Below, piece by piece: positions 16,271 to 26,289 of a stretch of 64,000 nt of DNA; the first letter of the stretch is position 1; each line of letters opens with the position of its first letter. The notes beneath the pieces are model-generated. The model was not told the origin of the DNA. It saw nothing but the letters and a program-made list of their open reading frames with translations, and made no database searches. A program made the position numbers and the translations under genes. Origin of the DNA: Achromobacter sp. B7 (GTDB taxonomy: Bacteria > Pseudomonadota > Gammaproteobacteria > Burkholderiales > Burkholderiaceae_B); contig NZ_CP032084.1 in assembly GCF_003600685.1 (NCBI RefSeq), forward strand, positions 4,960,001 to 5,024,000, read 5' to 3'.

Positions 16271-16873
16271 ATGCGCCGCCGCGCCGGCCGCGTGGCCGCC
16301 TTATTGCTTGCCGTCGTTCTGCTTGCCACCGTTCTGCTGGCCGCCGCCCTGGCCGCAACCGGCCTGCTTACTGGCCTGCTTACTGGCCTGTCCACCCAAG
16401 CCCGCCCCGCCGACGTCGCCATCGTGCTGGGCAACACCGTGCTGCCCAACGGCCAGCCCTCGCCACGGCTTGCGGCCCGACTGGATCGCGCTTATGACTG
16501 CTACGCGGCCGAGCAATGCCACACCCTGTTCGTCAGCGGCGGCATAGACCCGGCCGGGGCCGACGAGGCCGCCGTGATGCGCGGCTACCTGTTGGCACGC
16601 GGCGTGCCCAGCGACCGCATCGTGACGGACAGCGCGGGCGACAATTCCTGGGCCACCGCGCGCCATGCCGGCGCCTATATGCGCGAACACGGCTATACCC
16701 GCGCGCTGGTCGTGACGCAGTATTTCCACGTCCCCCGCACCATGCTGGCCTTGCGCCGCCATGGCGTGGCGGACGTCAGCGGCGGCTATCCGCGCTTCTT
16801 CGAATGGCGCGATATTTATTCCCTATTTCGAGAACTGCCGGCCGTGGCGTGGTATGCGCTGCGCCCGCTATAG
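16271..16873 (+). CDS. SanA/YdcF-like DUF218 membrane protein
   Basis: 200 residues from ATG 16271. One N-terminal helix includes a duplicated GLLT motif made by a 12-bp repeat (16361-16384). The DUF218 core shows ADVAIVLGNTVLPNGQPSPR, LFVSGGIDPAGADEAAVM, DSAGDNSWATARHA and VVTQYFHVPRTMLALRRHG. This matches SanA, an inner-membrane protein of the E. coli envelope barrier (vancomycin exclusion at high temperature), and its DUF218 relatives. The catalytic role of the domain is not established. It lies 115 bases after the FG-GAP-like gene and 45 bases before the deacetylase gene. Confidence 0.85.
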   Translation: MRRRAGRVAALLLAVVLLATVLLAAALAATGLLTGLLTGLSTQARPADVAIVLGNTVLPNGQPSPRLAARLDRAYDCYAAEQCHTLFVSGGIDPAGADEAAVMRGYLLARGVPSDRIVTDSAGDNSWATARHAGAYMREHGYTRALVVTQYFHVPRTMLALRRHGVADVSGGYPRFFEWRDIYSLFRELPAVAWYALRPL

Positions 16874-16918
16874 TGACAACCGCCACCTGTCATTGCCCGC
16901 CATTCAAGGACCGACCCC

Positions 16919-17962
16919 GTGCTGATTTTCCACAACCCCGTCCATGACCAACACGCCGGTCGCCACGAAATGTTCCGGGGCAAGCTGGTGCCCTGCCACG
17001 AAACGCCGGCCCGGCTGACCTTTGTGCTGGACGCGCTGCGCCAGCGTGGCATCGGCGAACTGCGTGCGCCGTCCGCGCCCGACATGGACCTGATCAAGCG
17101 CGTGCACACGCCGCGCTACGTGGATTTTCTAGCCCGAGCCTGGCAAGACTGGGTGGCGCTGGATCCGGCCAACGCGGACATCGACATCCTGCCTTCCGTC
17201 TGGCCGGTGCGCGGCTTTCGCCACGACATCGAACCGACCAATTTCGCCGCCCGCGTCGGGCTGTTTTCGTTTGACAGCGGCTGTCCGTTGACGGCCGGCA
17301 CCTGGGTGGCGGCCACCGCCGGCGCGGCTTGCGCCATCGACGCCGCGCGCGCCGTCACCCCCGCTGGCGGCCCGCGTGCCGCCATGGCCTTGACGCGCCC
17401 GCCCGGCCACCATGCCGGCGCTGATTTCTTCGGCGGTTACTGCTTCCTGAACAACGCCGCACTGGCCGCGCAAGCCCTGCGCGAAGCCGGCGCCGCCCGC
17501 GTGGCGATTCTGGATGTGGACTACCACCACGGCAACGGCACGCAAAGCATCTTCTACGAACGCGGCGACGTGTTGACGGTGTCGATCCATGGCGACCCAA
17601 CCACCGAATACCCCTTCTTTCTGGGCTATGCCGACGAAGCAGGCGAAGGCACGGGCTTTGGGGCCAACCTGAATTTGCCGCTGCCCGCCGGCACCGACTT
17701 CGCCACCTGGATGCAAGCGCTGCAACAAGGGCTGGCCGCCGTGCAAGCGTTCAAGGCCGACGCGGTCGTGGTCGCGCTAGGCGTGGACACCTACGAAGGT
17801 GATCCGATCTCGACATTCAAGCTGAAAAGCGCGGACTATCTGGCCGTCGGCCAGGCGCTGGCCAGCCTGGGCCTGCCAACCGTTTTCACGATGGAAGGCG
17901 GCTATGCCGTGGCCGACGTAGGCATCAACGTGGCGAACGTGCTGGAAGGATTCGGGGGCTGA
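16919..17962 (+). CDS. Histone-deacetylase superfamily amidohydrolase (acetylpolyamine/acetoin type)
   Basis: 347 residues; GTG start at 16919 with AAGGA upstream. It is a zinc-dependent deacetylase of the class II/AcuC-AphA fold. Seen motifs are ALTRPPGHHAGADFFGGYCF, DVDYHHGNGTQSIFYERGDV (metal aspartate D199) and VVVALGVDTYEGDPISTF (second aspartate). An N-terminal MLIFHNPVHDQHAGRHEMF resembles acetylpolyamine amidohydrolases, which remove acetyl from polyamines. The substrate is inferred and could instead be another acetylated small molecule or lysine. The next gene (MFS) is convergent. Confidence 0.9.
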   Translation: MLIFHNPVHDQHAGRHEMFRGKLVPCHETPARLTFVLDALRQRGIGELRAPSAPDMDLIKRVHTPRYVDFLARAWQDWVALDPANADIDILPSVWPVRGFRHDIEPTNFAARVGLFSFDSGCPLTAGTWVAATAGAACAIDAARAVTPAGGPRAAMALTRPPGHHAGADFFGGYCFLNNAALAAQALREAGAARVAILDVDYHHGNGTQSIFYERGDVLTVSIHGDPTTEYPFFLGYADEAGEGTGFGANLNLPLPAGTDFATWMQALQQGLAAVQAFKADAVVVALGVDTYEGDPISTFKLKSADYLAVGQALASLGLPTVFTMEGGYAVADVGINVANVLEGFGG

Positions 17963-17974
17963 AAAAAGCCCCCG
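17953..17974 (+). terminator. Weak terminator hairpin at the HDAC-family gene end
   Basis: CGGGGGCT / AGCCCCCG stem with loop GAAAAA, overlapping the stop codon. It lacks a T-run, so it is only a possible (perhaps bidirectional) terminator for this gene and the facing MFS gene. Confidence 0.4.
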
Positions 17975-17983
17975 GCCGAAGGA

Positions 17984-19318
17984 TCAATCCCGCGTTTCCA
18001 GCACCTTGTTGATGCGCAATGCCAGCAAGGTGCATGCCGCGCCCGACAACAGGTAGACGCTGACGGCCACCAGGCCGAAGCGGGCCGACAAGCCCAGCGC
18101 AACCACCGGCGCGAATGCCGCGCCGACCAGCCACGCCATGTCCGACGTAAGCGCGGCGCCCGTGTAGCGGAAGCGGCGCGTGAAGTTGGCCGTGACGGTG
18201 CCGGACGCCTGTCCATACGACAAGCCCAGCAACGCGAAGCCGATCAGGATGAAGGCGTCCTGCCCCACCGGCCCGCCGCCCAGCAGCCACGGTGCGAACA
18301 GCGCAAAGATGCCGATCGCCACCGCCAGCATGCCCAGCGTGGTGCGCCGGCCGATGCGGTCGGCCAACCAGCCGGAAGCCACCGTGCCCAGGATGCCCAG
18401 CACCGCGCCAAAGATCTGGACAATCAGCACGTCGGTAATCTGTTGCGTGGCACTGATCGCAATCCACGACAGCGGGAACACGGTGACAAGGTGGAACAGC
18501 GCATAGCTGGCCAGCGCCGCGAACGCGCCGATGAACAGGTTGTAGCCTTGTGAACGCAGCATCTCGGTAATGCTGATGGGTTCCAGTTCGCCTTCTTCAA
18601 GCAGCTGCGTGTATTCCTCGGTGACGACCAGGCGCAGCCGCGCGAACAGCGCCACCACGTTGATGGCGAACGCCACGAAGAACGGATAGCGCCAGCCCCA
18701 TTCGATGAAGTCGGCCTGCGTCAGCGTGACGTGCAAATACAGGAACAACGCGCTGGCGACCAGGAAGCCGACCGGTGCGCCCAACTGCCCCATCATCGAA
18801 TACCAGCCACGCCGATTGGGCGGCGCGTTCAACGCCAGCAACGACGGCAACCCATCCCACGAGCCACCGAAGGCCAACCCTTGCAGGCAGCGAAATACGG
18901 CAAGCAAGGTGATGGCGTGCGCGCCGATGGTTTCGTAGCTGGGCAGAAACGCCATGCCTACCGTGGCCGTGCCCAACACAAACAGCGCAACCGTCAATTT
19001 TGTGGCGCGGCCCCAACGCCGCTGCACCGCCATCGACAGCGCCGTGCCGATGGGCCGCATGATGAACGCAAACGAGAAGATCACGAAGGACCACAGCGTG
19101 CCTTCAAGCGGTGCTTCAAACGGGAAGAAGACTCGGGGAAAGACCAGCACGCAAGCGATGCCGAACACGAAAAAATCGAAGTATTCGGATGCGCGCCCCA
19201 CCACCACGCCGACGGCGATTTCGCCAGGAGCCACCTTGGCATGGCTGGCCCCGCCGGACGGTGCCCCCGGGCCGGGAACGGAAGGGGCATGACCGGGATA
19301 CTGCGTGGAGGTCGACAT
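17984..19318 (-). CDS. MFS transporter of the metabolite:H+ symporter (MHS) type
   Basis: 444 residues from ATG 19318 (GTG at 19330 is an alternative; neither has a strong ribosome-binding site). Twelve predicted helices. The first carries VVVGRASEYFDFFVFGIACV, matching the EWYDFFLYG signature of MHS symporters. The 2-3 loop (MRPIGTALSMAVQRRWGRAT) and GWLADRIGRRTTL in the middle loop fit the superfamily. Substrates of the family are organic acids, betaines or proline. The true substrate is unknown. It is convergent with the HDAC-family gene and divergent from the cyo operon. Confidence 0.85.
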   Translation of the reverse strand: MSTSTQYPGHAPSVPGPGAPSGGASHAKVAPGEIAVGVVVGRASEYFDFFVFGIACVLVFPRVFFPFEAPLEGTLWSFVIFSFAFIMRPIGTALSMAVQRRWGRATKLTVALFVLGTATVGMAFLPSYETIGAHAITLLAVFRCLQGLAFGGSWDGLPSLLALNAPPNRRGWYSMMGQLGAPVGFLVASALFLYLHVTLTQADFIEWGWRYPFFVAFAINVVALFARLRLVVTEEYTQLLEEGELEPISITEMLRSQGYNLFIGAFAALASYALFHLVTVFPLSWIAISATQQITDVLIVQIFGAVLGILGTVASGWLADRIGRRTTLGMLAVAIGIFALFAPWLLGGGPVGQDAFILIGFALLGLSYGQASGTVTANFTRRFRYTGAALTSDMAWLVGAAFAPVVALGLSARFGLVAVSVYLLSGAACTLLALRINKVLETRD

Positions 19319-19539
19319 GGATGTGCTCACTGTAGGAAGTTCGAAACCGCCTTGTCTACGATCTTGCAACATGCCAGTGCAACGCAACGTTGCTGCCCGC
19401 CAAGCCGCGCCCGCATTGGGATAGCGCCCTGCCGCGCACGCCTTGCCGCGCACACTTTTGTTCTTTTTACCCTAGATTTTTCGCGGCTTCCAGCGTAGTG
19501 TTGCGTTTACCTCCCACGGTTACGTTTCGAGGTATGGCT

Positions 19540-20583
19540 ATGTTGTCCATCACCAGGCTCCGCGGATTGATCCTGATTACCGCCCTGCCATTGCTCGCTG
19601 GATGCAATGCAGTGCTGCTGTCGCCCTCGGGCGATGTCGCGCTTCAACAGCGTAATCTGATCATCATTTCAACCGGCTTGATGCTGCTGATCATCGTGCC
19701 GGTGATCTTCCTGACCTTTCTGTTTGCGTGGCGCTATCGGGCCAGCAACAAAGAGGCTCACTACGATCCGGAATGGAACCACTCCACCATGCTGGAGCTT
19801 CTGATCTGGGCGGCGCCGCTGCTCATCATCATCGCGCTGGGCGCGTTGACCTGGGTCAGTACCCACCAGCTGGATCCCTACCGCCCGCTTGCCCGCCTGT
19901 CCGAAGGCCGCGAGGTGCCCACGGGCACCAAGCCGCTGGTGGTCGAAGTGGTGGCGCTGGACTGGAAGTGGCTGTTCCTGTACCCCGAACAAGGCATCGC
20001 CGCCGTCAACGAAATGGCGGCGCCCGTTGACCGCCCCATCCAGTTCAAGATCACCTCGTCGTCGGTGATGAATTCATTCTTCGTGCCCGCGCTGGCCGGC
20101 CAGATCTACGCCATGCCCGGCATGCAGACGACCTTGCACGCGGTCATCAACCACCCCGGCGAATACGAAGGGCTGTCGGCCAACTACAGCGGCTCGGGCT
20201 TCTCGGGCATGCGCTTCAAGTTCCATGGGCTGGACCAGCAGGGCTTTGACAAGTGGGTGGCCGACACGCGCGCCTCTACCCAGCGGCTGACGCGCGATGC
20301 CTACCTGAAGCTTGAGCAGCCCAGCGAACGCAACCCCATCCAACACTACGCCTCGGTCGCACCCGGCCTGTTCGACGCCATTGTGAACCGCTGCGTCGAA
20401 GGCAACCGCATGTGCATGAAAGACGCCATGGCCATCGACGCGCAAGGCGGCATGGGCATACCGGGCGCGCTCAACGTCACCACGCTGGACGCGCAAACGC
20501 GCGAACGGCTGGGCCTGACCGACACCAAGCCGCGCAAGTATGTGGGCGCCATGTGCACGTCCACCGAAGGGCTGGTGTTGTAG
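19540..20583 (+). CDS. cyoA: Cytochrome o ubiquinol oxidase subunit II
   Basis: Subunit II of the proton-pumping cytochrome bo3 quinol oxidase, which passes electrons from ubiquinol to O2. It is a lipoprotein: lipobox LLAGC with Cys22, then two membrane helices and a periplasmic cupredoxin-like domain (WKWLFLYPEQGIAAVNEMA, SVMNSFFVPALAGQIYAMPG). The CuA ligands are absent, as expected for a quinol oxidase. The second ATG (19540) is chosen because GAGG lies about 8 bases upstream; 19534 would add two residues. First gene of cyoABCD-SURF1. Confidence 0.96.
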   Translation: MLSITRLRGLILITALPLLAGCNAVLLSPSGDVALQQRNLIIISTGLMLLIIVPVIFLTFLFAWRYRASNKEAHYDPEWNHSTMLELLIWAAPLLIIIALGALTWVSTHQLDPYRPLARLSEGREVPTGTKPLVVEVVALDWKWLFLYPEQGIAAVNEMAAPVDRPIQFKITSSSVMNSFFVPALAGQIYAMPGMQTTLHAVINHPGEYEGLSANYSGSGFSGMRFKFHGLDQQGFDKWVADTRASTQRLTRDAYLKLEQPSERNPIQHYASVAPGLFDAIVNRCVEGNRMCMKDAMAIDAQGGMGIPGALNVTTLDAQTRERLGLTDTKPRKYVGAMCTSTEGLVL

Positions 20584-20669
20584 CGGCATGCGCGCGGTCC
20601 GCGCCGTCCGCACCGCACATCGGATGACGCAGGGTTTCATGAAATCGTGGTTTTTACGCTGGAATCAAG

Positions 20670-22673
20670 ATGCCTGATCAACCAGACCTCACCAAGCTGA
20701 TCTTCGGTCGCCTGACCTGGGACGCCATCCCCTACCACGAGCCCATCCTGATCGCCACGTTCTTCATGGTGGCCATCGTGGGCATCGTGGTGCTTGGGTC
20801 CATCACCTACTACAAGAAGTGGGGCTACCTGTGGCATGAATGGTTCACCAGCATCGACCACAAGAAAATCGGGATCATGTATGTGATCCTGGGCATCGTC
20901 ATGCTGCTGCGCGGCTTTGCCGACGCCATCATGATGCGCTTGCAGCAGGCTGTGGCGTTCGGCGATTCCACCGGTTATCTGCCGCCGCACCACTACGACC
21001 AGATCTTTACCGCGCACGGCGTGATCATGATTTTCTTCGTGGCCATGCCGCTGGTCACGGGCCTGATGAACTACATCGTGCCGCTACAGATCGGCGCGCG
21101 CGACGTGGCTTTTCCGTTCTTGAACAACTTTAGTTTCTGGATGACGACGGGCGGCGTGATCCTGGTGATGATGTCGCTGTTCGTGGGGGAATTCGCGCGC
21201 ACCGGCTGGCTGGCGTATCCCCCGCTGTCCGGCATCCTGCACAGTCCGGATGTCGGGGTCGATTACTACATATGGGCGTTGCAGATTGCCGGGGTGGGAA
21301 CCCTGCTATCCGGCGTGAACCTGCTGGTCACCATCGTGAAAATGCGCGCGCCCGGCATGAAGATGATGCGCATGCCCATCTTCACGTGGACCGCGCTGTG
21401 CACCAACGTGCTGATCGTGGCGGCCTTCCCCGTGCTGACGGCGGTGCTGGCGCTGCTGTCCATGGACCGCTACGTGGGCACCAACTTTTTCACGGCGGAC
21501 TTCGGCGGCAACGCCATGATGTACGTGAACCTGATCTGGATCTGGGGCCACCCCGAGGTCTACATCCTGATCCTGCCGGCCTTCGGCATCTTCTCTGAAG
21601 TGGTGGCCACGTTCTGCCGCAAGCGCCTGTTCGGCTATGCGTCCATGGTGTACGCCACCGTCGTGATCACGGTGCTGTCGTACCTGGTTTGGCTGCACCA
21701 CTTCTTCACCATGGGGTCCGGGGCCAGCGTGAATTCGTTCTTCGGGATCACCACCATGATCATCTCGATCCCGACCGGGGCCAAGATCTTCAACTGGCTG
21801 TTCACCATGTATCGCGGCCGCATCCGCTTCGAAGTCCCCATGCTGTGGACGCTGGGCTTCATGGTCACCTTCGTGATCGGCGGCATGACGGGCGTGCTGC
21901 TGGCGGTGCCGCCCGCCGACTTCGCCCTGCACAACAGCCTGTTCCTGATCGCGCACTTTCATAACGTGATCATCGGCGGCGTGCTGTTCGGCTTGATGGC
22001 CGGCATCACCTACTGGTTCCCGAAAGCCTTCGGCTACAAGCTGGACCCGTTCTGGGGCAAGTGCTCGTTCTGGTTCTGGCTGGTGGGCTTCTACGTAGCC
22101 TTCATGCCGCTGTATGTGCTGGGCCTGATGGGGGTGACGCGCCGCGTGAATCACTTTGAAGACATGTCGCTGCAAATCTGGTTTCAGATCGCGGCGGTCG
22201 GCGCCTTGCTGATTGCCTGCGGCATCGCCAGCTTCATCATCCAGCTGATCGTCAGCTATCGCCGCCGCGACCAGCTGCGCGACTTCACCGGCGACCCCTG
22301 GGACGGCCGCACGCTGGAATGGTCCACGTCGTCGCCGCCGCCGCAATACAACTTTGCCTTCACACCGCGCGTGCATGACCTGGACGCCTGGTGGCAGATG
22401 AAACAGCACGGCTACGAACGGCCGCAGCAAGGCTTCATCCCCATCCACATGCCCAAGAACACCTGGGCCGGCATCGTGCTGGCGGGCATCAGCGTGGTGA
22501 TGGGCTTTGCGCTGATCTGGCACATGTGGCCGCTGGCCGTGCTGTCTTTCGTGGCGCTGATCCTGGTGTCCATCATTCATACCTTCAACTACAAGCGCGA
22601 CTACTACGTGCCGGCCGATGAGGTCGTGCGCGAAGAGGCCGCCCGCACGAGGTTGTTAGCGAATCATGTCTGA
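20670..22673 (+). CDS. cyoB: Cytochrome o ubiquinol oxidase subunit I
   Basis: 667 residues, the catalytic heme-copper subunit with about 15 helices. Heme and CuB ligands are visible: [20 protein letters not shown] (heme b histidine), [20 protein letters not shown] (CuB His with cross-linked Tyr), [12 protein letters not shown] (two CuB histidines) and [17 protein letters not shown] (heme o3 and heme b histidines). K- and D-channel residues are consistent with proton pumping. It overlaps cyoC by 8 bases. No heme O synthase gene (cyoE) is in the operon, so heme O must come from elsewhere. Confidence 0.97.
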   Translation: MPDQPDLTKLIFGRLTWDAIPYHEPILIATFFMVAIVGIVVLGSITYYKKWGYLWHEWFTSIDHKKIGIMYVILGIVMLLRGFADAIMMRLQQAVAFGDSTGYLPPHHYDQIFTAHGVIMIFFVAMPLVTGLMNYIVPLQIGARDVAFPFLNNFSFWMTTGGVILVMMSLFVGEFARTGWLAYPPLSGILHSPDVGVDYYIWALQIAGVGTLLSGVNLLVTIVKMRAPGMKMMRMPIFTWTALCTNVLIVAAFPVLTAVLALLSMDRYVGTNFFTADFGGNAMMYVNLIWIWGHPEVYILILPAFGIFSEVVATFCRKRLFGYASMVYATVVITVLSYLVWLHHFFTMGSGASVNSFFGITTMIISIPTGAKIFNWLFTMYRGRIRFEVPMLWTLGFMVTFVIGGMTGVLLAVPPADFALHNSLFLIAHFHNVIIGGVLFGLMAGITYWFPKAFGYKLDPFWGKCSFWFWLVGFYVAFMPLYVLGLMGVTRRVNHFEDMSLQIWFQIAAVGALLIACGIASFIIQLIVSYRRRDQLRDFTGDPWDGRTLEWSTSSPPPQYNFAFTPRVHDLDAWWQMKQHGYERPQQGFIPIHMPKNTWAGIVLAGISVVMGFALIWHMWPLAVLSFVALILVSIIHTFNYKRDYYVPADEVVREEAARTRLLANHV

Positions 22674-23307
22674 TACCTTGGCCCCCACCCTGCCAGGCGG
22701 CGCCGCGCCGCCGCAAGAGCCCGTGTTCTACGTGCCGGGCGAACATCATCCCAAGAACGGCACGCTGCTTGGGTTCTGGGTCTACCTGATGAGCGATTGC
22801 CTCATCTTCGCGTGCCTGTTCGCCACGTACGGCGTGCTGGGGCGCAGCTACGCGGCGGGGCCATCCGGCGCCGACCTGTTCGACCTGCCGCTGGTGGCGG
22901 TGAACACCTCGCTGCTGCTGTTGTCGTCCATTACCTACGGCTTTGCCATGCTGGAGATGCGGCGCAACCGCATCGGCGCCACGCAGCTGTGGCTGGCGGT
23001 GACGGGCCTGCTTGGGCTGGGCTTTCTGTCGCTGGAAATCTACGAATTCGCGCACCTGATCCACCAGGGCGCGGGGCCGCAGCGCAGCGCCTTCCTGTCG
23101 GCGTTCTTCACGCTGGTGGGCACGCACGGGCTGCACGTCACGTTCGGCATCGTGTGGCTGGTGACGATGATGATCCAGGTGCGGATGCATGGCCTGATCC
23201 CCGAGAACCGCCGCCGCCTGATGTGCCTGTCGATGTTCTGGCACTTCCTGGACCTGATCTGGGTGGGCGTGTTCACCTTCGTGTACCTGATGGGAGTGCT
23301 GCCATGA
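22666..23307 (+). CDS. cyoC: Cytochrome o ubiquinol oxidase subunit III
   Basis: 213 residues with five helices. It has the family stretches [40 protein letters not shown] and [20 protein letters not shown]. It stabilises the catalytic core and the D-channel entry. It starts inside cyoB (8-base overlap) and ends in an ATGA overlap with cyoD. Confidence 0.96.
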   Translation: MSDTLAPTLPGGAAPPQEPVFYVPGEHHPKNGTLLGFWVYLMSDCLIFACLFATYGVLGRSYAAGPSGADLFDLPLVAVNTSLLLLSSITYGFAMLEMRRNRIGATQLWLAVTGLLGLGFLSLEIYEFAHLIHQGAGPQRSAFLSAFFTLVGTHGLHVTFGIVWLVTMMIQVRMHGLIPENRRRLMCLSMFWHFLDLIWVGVFTFVYLMGVLP

Positions 23308-23723
23308 CGACGTCGCACATGGACAACCTGGCTGATCGTGGGCTGCATGGCCACGGCGGCGGCCATGACCACCACGACGACGATGACGGCGCCGGCCATG
23401 GCACGCTGAAAAGCTATGTCACCGGCTTCATCCTGGCGGCCATCCTGACCGCCATTCCGTTCTGGCTGGTCATGAACCGCGTGTTTCCCAGTTCGCGCAC
23501 GACGGCGCTGGTGATCCTGGCGTTTGCCGTGGTGCAGATCGTGGTCCACATCATCTACTTCCTGCACATGGACACCAAGTCCGAAAGCGGCTGGAACATG
23601 TTGGCGTTAATATTCACGCTGGTGCTGGTCGTAATCACGCTCAGCGGATCAATCTGGATCATGTATCACTTGAACTCCAATATGATGCCCATGTCCACAC
23701 ACGACATGCGGAATATGCCCTGA
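23304..23723 (+). CDS. cyoD: Cytochrome o ubiquinol oxidase subunit IV
   Basis: 139 residues. Three helices with the CyoD core KSYVTGFILAAILTAIPFWL and FAVVQIVVHIIYFLHMDTKS. It helps assemble CuB and subunit I. Odd feature: the N-terminal tail is longer than in E. coli and very rich in His, Gly and Asp (GHGGGHDHHDDDDGAGHG), a possible metal-binding stretch. It overlaps cyoC (ATGA) and the next gene (one base, TGATG). Confidence 0.95.
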   Translation: MTTSHMDNLADRGLHGHGGGHDHHDDDDGAGHGTLKSYVTGFILAAILTAIPFWLVMNRVFPSSRTTALVILAFAVVQIVVHIIYFLHMDTKSESGWNMLALIFTLVLVVITLSGSIWIMYHLNSNMMPMSTHDMRNMP

Positions 23724-24502
23724 TGGCAGCAGTAAAAGACACCACTATCCGCGACACCCCCCGTAAACCGCGCAGCAAAACCACCCTGGTCATCCTGGGC
23801 GTGGTTGCTGCCGGCCTGTTCGCCGGCCTTTGCGCGCTGGGCACCTGGCAGGTGCACCGGCTGGCCTGGAAACAAGCGCTGATCTCGCAGGTGAAGCAGC
23901 GCGCGCACGCGCCCACCGCCCCCGCGCCGGGCAAGCAGGAATGGCGCGGCCTGACGTCAAGCAATGCCGAATACCGCCACGTCACCGCCACCGGCACGTA
24001 TCAGTACGACCGCCAGACGCTGGTGCAGGCCGCCACCGAACTGGGCAGCGGCTACTGGGTCATGACGCCCTTGCAAATGGCCGATGGCGGCACGGTGCTG
24101 GTCAATCGCGGGTTTGTGCTGCCGCAATGGCGCAAGACAGAAGGCGCCAACCCGCCGCCGCCCGCCGAAGGCCGCGTGACGGGCCTGCTGCGCATGGGCG
24201 AACCCGGCAGCGGCTTTTTGCGCAACAACGATCCGGCCGCCAACCTCTGGTATTCGCGTGACCTGCCCGCCATTGCCGCCGCGCGCGGCCTGACGGATGT
24301 GGCGCCCTACTTCATCGATGCCGACGCAGCGTCCAGCCCGGGGCGCGATCCGGCCAAGGCCCCCGTCGGCGGGCTGACCGTGCTGGAATTTCCGAACAAC
24401 CATCTCGTCTATGCCATTACCTGGTACGCGCTGGCGCTGATGATCATCGTGGGCGTGGTGATTTTCGTGCGTGAAGACAAGCGCGCGCGGGCCAAGGCCT
24501 GA
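23723..24502 (+). CDS. SURF1-family oxidase assembly protein
   Basis: 259 residues with a helix at each end (TLVILGVVAAGLFAGLCALG; YAITWYALALMIIVGVVIFV) and a periplasmic domain between, the SURF1/Shy1 topology. Typical motifs are GTWQVHRLAWKQALI near the first helix and GTVLVNRGFVLPQWR. SURF1 proteins bind heme a/o and assist its insertion into oxidase subunit I. In Paracoccus a quinol-oxidase-specific copy (Surf1q) is known, and this operon position argues for that role. It replaces cyoE as the last gene. Confidence 0.93.
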   Translation: MAAVKDTTIRDTPRKPRSKTTLVILGVVAAGLFAGLCALGTWQVHRLAWKQALISQVKQRAHAPTAPAPGKQEWRGLTSSNAEYRHVTATGTYQYDRQTLVQAATELGSGYWVMTPLQMADGGTVLVNRGFVLPQWRKTEGANPPPPAEGRVTGLLRMGEPGSGFLRNNDPAANLWYSRDLPAIAAARGLTDVAPYFIDADAASSPGRDPAKAPVGGLTVLEFPNNHLVYAITWYALALMIIVGVVIFVREDKRARAKA

Positions 24503-24522
24503 CGAACGACTCTTCAGGCAAT

Positions 24523-24562
24523 AAAAAAGCCGCACTGCCCGAATCGGGCGTGCGGCTTTTTT
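24523..24562. terminator. Bidirectional rho-independent terminator
   Basis: Nearly perfect palindrome AAAAAAGCCGCAC ... GTGCGGCTTTTTT with inner GCCCGA/TCGGGC. It has A/T tails on both sides and lies between the convergent cyo operon and nadV, so it can end transcription from both. Confidence 0.93.
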
Positions 24563-24581
24563 CATGGGCGACGCTATCGGA

Positions 24582-26276
24582 TCAGCGCGAGGCCCACGCA
24601 ATGCTGCCGGCTTCCGGGCATACCCACGACGTTTGCAGCCGCTGCCGGATCTGGGCCAGGTCCTGTTCCACCAGCAGCTGGCCGTCGCGAAACACCGGCA
24701 CCAGCGCACCGCCCGCCGCTTGTTCAGGCGTCTGCTGGTCGTGCAGTTCATAACCCGTGGCGGTCTCGTCCACGCGCAGCAGGCCCTTGGCCGAACGCTT
24801 CACGCCGGAATCCGTGACCGGGTCCTTGACCAGTTCCTCGGGTTCGCCGTTCACTTCGGCGTACGTGGCTTTCAGTGCCCAGCCGAAGGTGTCGCGCGTC
24901 AGGTACTGGTACGTGTACGAGCCGATGCCCAGCACCACGTTGCCGGAGGCGTAGCCCTTCTTTTCCAGGCGCACAAGAATGTCGCGGCCGCGTGCCAGCG
25001 TGATCGAGTCGCCGTAGATCAGGCCAACGTGTGGGTCCAGCAGCTTGTAGCCACGGTCCGTCACCACACCACCGAAAATGTCCCACAGGCACTGCACCGC
25101 GCCCTTGACCTCGGCTTCGCGCAGCGGCTGGACGGCGCGGGCGTCATCGTCCAGCAGCCAGTACTTGCCGGTGGCGGCGTCGCGCACCGCCTCGAAGCCT
25201 TCGCGCCGCGCGGCGGCCAGCGCCGTCGCATCCTGGACGGCCGGCACGTCGGTGCAGAAATAGCCCGTCAGGATCTTCACCGGGTCGCCGGAATCCGGGC
25301 GGAACACCACCTTGGCATTGCCGTACGGGTCGGGCGTGCGCGCCAGGATTTCCGACTTGAGCGCAGCGGCGAAATCGGTCACCACCTGCCAGAAGTCCCA
25401 GGTGTCGGACACCACCGACACGATGCCGCCGGGATACACCTGGGTGACCAGGCGGCGGATGGTTTCGATCTCGCCTTCCTTGCTGCCCAGGCACATCACC
25501 GAGTGTTCCGTCGCCGGCACCGACCCACCGACCAGTTCCCGATCGGAATCCGCGCCGTAGATGTCTTCCAGGTAGTCGATGGCGGGAATCGTGTCCGTGC
25601 CGGTGAACGACAGCAAGTGGCCCGCGCCGCTCTTGCGTGCGTCGTACAAGCCGGACATGCCGCGCATGGAAAAGTCGTGCCCCTGCCAGTTCACGAAGTC
25701 CATGGGGCTGCCCGTGGTGCGCGCGAAATAGGTCAGCAGCTTGCGGTATTCAAAGGCAATGGTGGCCACCGTGGACGGCTTCCACGATTCGCAGCTGAAC
25801 AGGGTTTCGATGTAGGTGACCAGCCACGCAAAGTCGGGGTGCGTGTTGATGAAGGTAACGGGCGGCACGCGGATGTCGACGCGGGCGCCTTCGGGCACCG
25901 AGCGGATCTCCAGCGGCAGGTAGCCCAGTTCATACAGCGCTTGCAGGTGGTCGACGGTGACGGCGCCCTTGCCCAGCGCATTGTCCACGCGGCGTTGGTA
26001 TTGGCGCACCGCGCTGCCGGCCGGCTTGCCGAAGAATTCGCGGTTGAACAGGTCGATCAAGATTTCCTTGATAAAGCCTTGCAGGCCGAACCAGACGATC
26101 TTGTCGTCGAACAATTCGGGCAGCACCGGCGCCAGCCGCGCCGAGCGTGGCGTGAAGTTGGCCAGGATCTTGTTGGTGCCCTTGGGGTACTGGAAGGGGT
26201 GGCCAGTCTTGTAGAAATCCGCTTGCAGGAAGGGGTTGATGCCGTTCTTGGCGATCAGGGTGTCGGGAGCATTCAT
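24582..26276 (-). CDS. nadV: Nicotinamide phosphoribosyltransferase
   Basis: 564 residues. It makes nicotinamide mononucleotide from nicotinamide and PRPP, the entry to two-step NAD+ salvage. The NAMPT/NadV fold is recognised from NPFLQADFYKTGHPFQYPKG, the VNWQGHDFSMRGMSGLYDA region, SVVSDTWDFWQVVTDF and VVFRPDSGDPVKILTG (phosphoribosyl site), and GLIYGDSITLARGRDILVRL. It is somewhat longer than the usual 460-500 residues. AGGA lies before the ATG. It sits 13 bases after the PRPP synthetase-like gene that would supply its co-substrate. Confidence 0.94.
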   Translation of the reverse strand: MNAPDTLIAKNGINPFLQADFYKTGHPFQYPKGTNKILANFTPRSARLAPVLPELFDDKIVWFGLQGFIKEILIDLFNREFFGKPAGSAVRQYQRRVDNALGKGAVTVDHLQALYELGYLPLEIRSVPEGARVDIRVPPVTFINTHPDFAWLVTYIETLFSCESWKPSTVATIAFEYRKLLTYFARTTGSPMDFVNWQGHDFSMRGMSGLYDARKSGAGHLLSFTGTDTIPAIDYLEDIYGADSDRELVGGSVPATEHSVMCLGSKEGEIETIRRLVTQVYPGGIVSVVSDTWDFWQVVTDFAAALKSEILARTPDPYGNAKVVFRPDSGDPVKILTGYFCTDVPAVQDATALAAARREGFEAVRDAATGKYWLLDDDARAVQPLREAEVKGAVQCLWDIFGGVVTDRGYKLLDPHVGLIYGDSITLARGRDILVRLEKKGYASGNVVLGIGSYTYQYLTRDTFGWALKATYAEVNGEPEELVKDPVTDSGVKRSAKGLLRVDETATGYELHDQQTPEQAAGGALVPVFRDGQLLVEQDLAQIRQRLQTSWVCPEAGSIAWASR

Positions 26277-26289
26277 GGCAGTTTCCTAC

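Noticed and set aside
14818..16449. 543-codon minus-strand frame opposite the FG-GAP-like gene
   Set aside because: No family features, Arg/Val/Gly-biased translation; the + strand gene has a signal peptide and ribosome-binding site.
21306..22580. Long open frame on the minus strand across cyoB
   Set aside because: His/Gln/Asp-rich translation typical of the antisense of a GC-rich gene; cyoB on the other strand is unambiguous.
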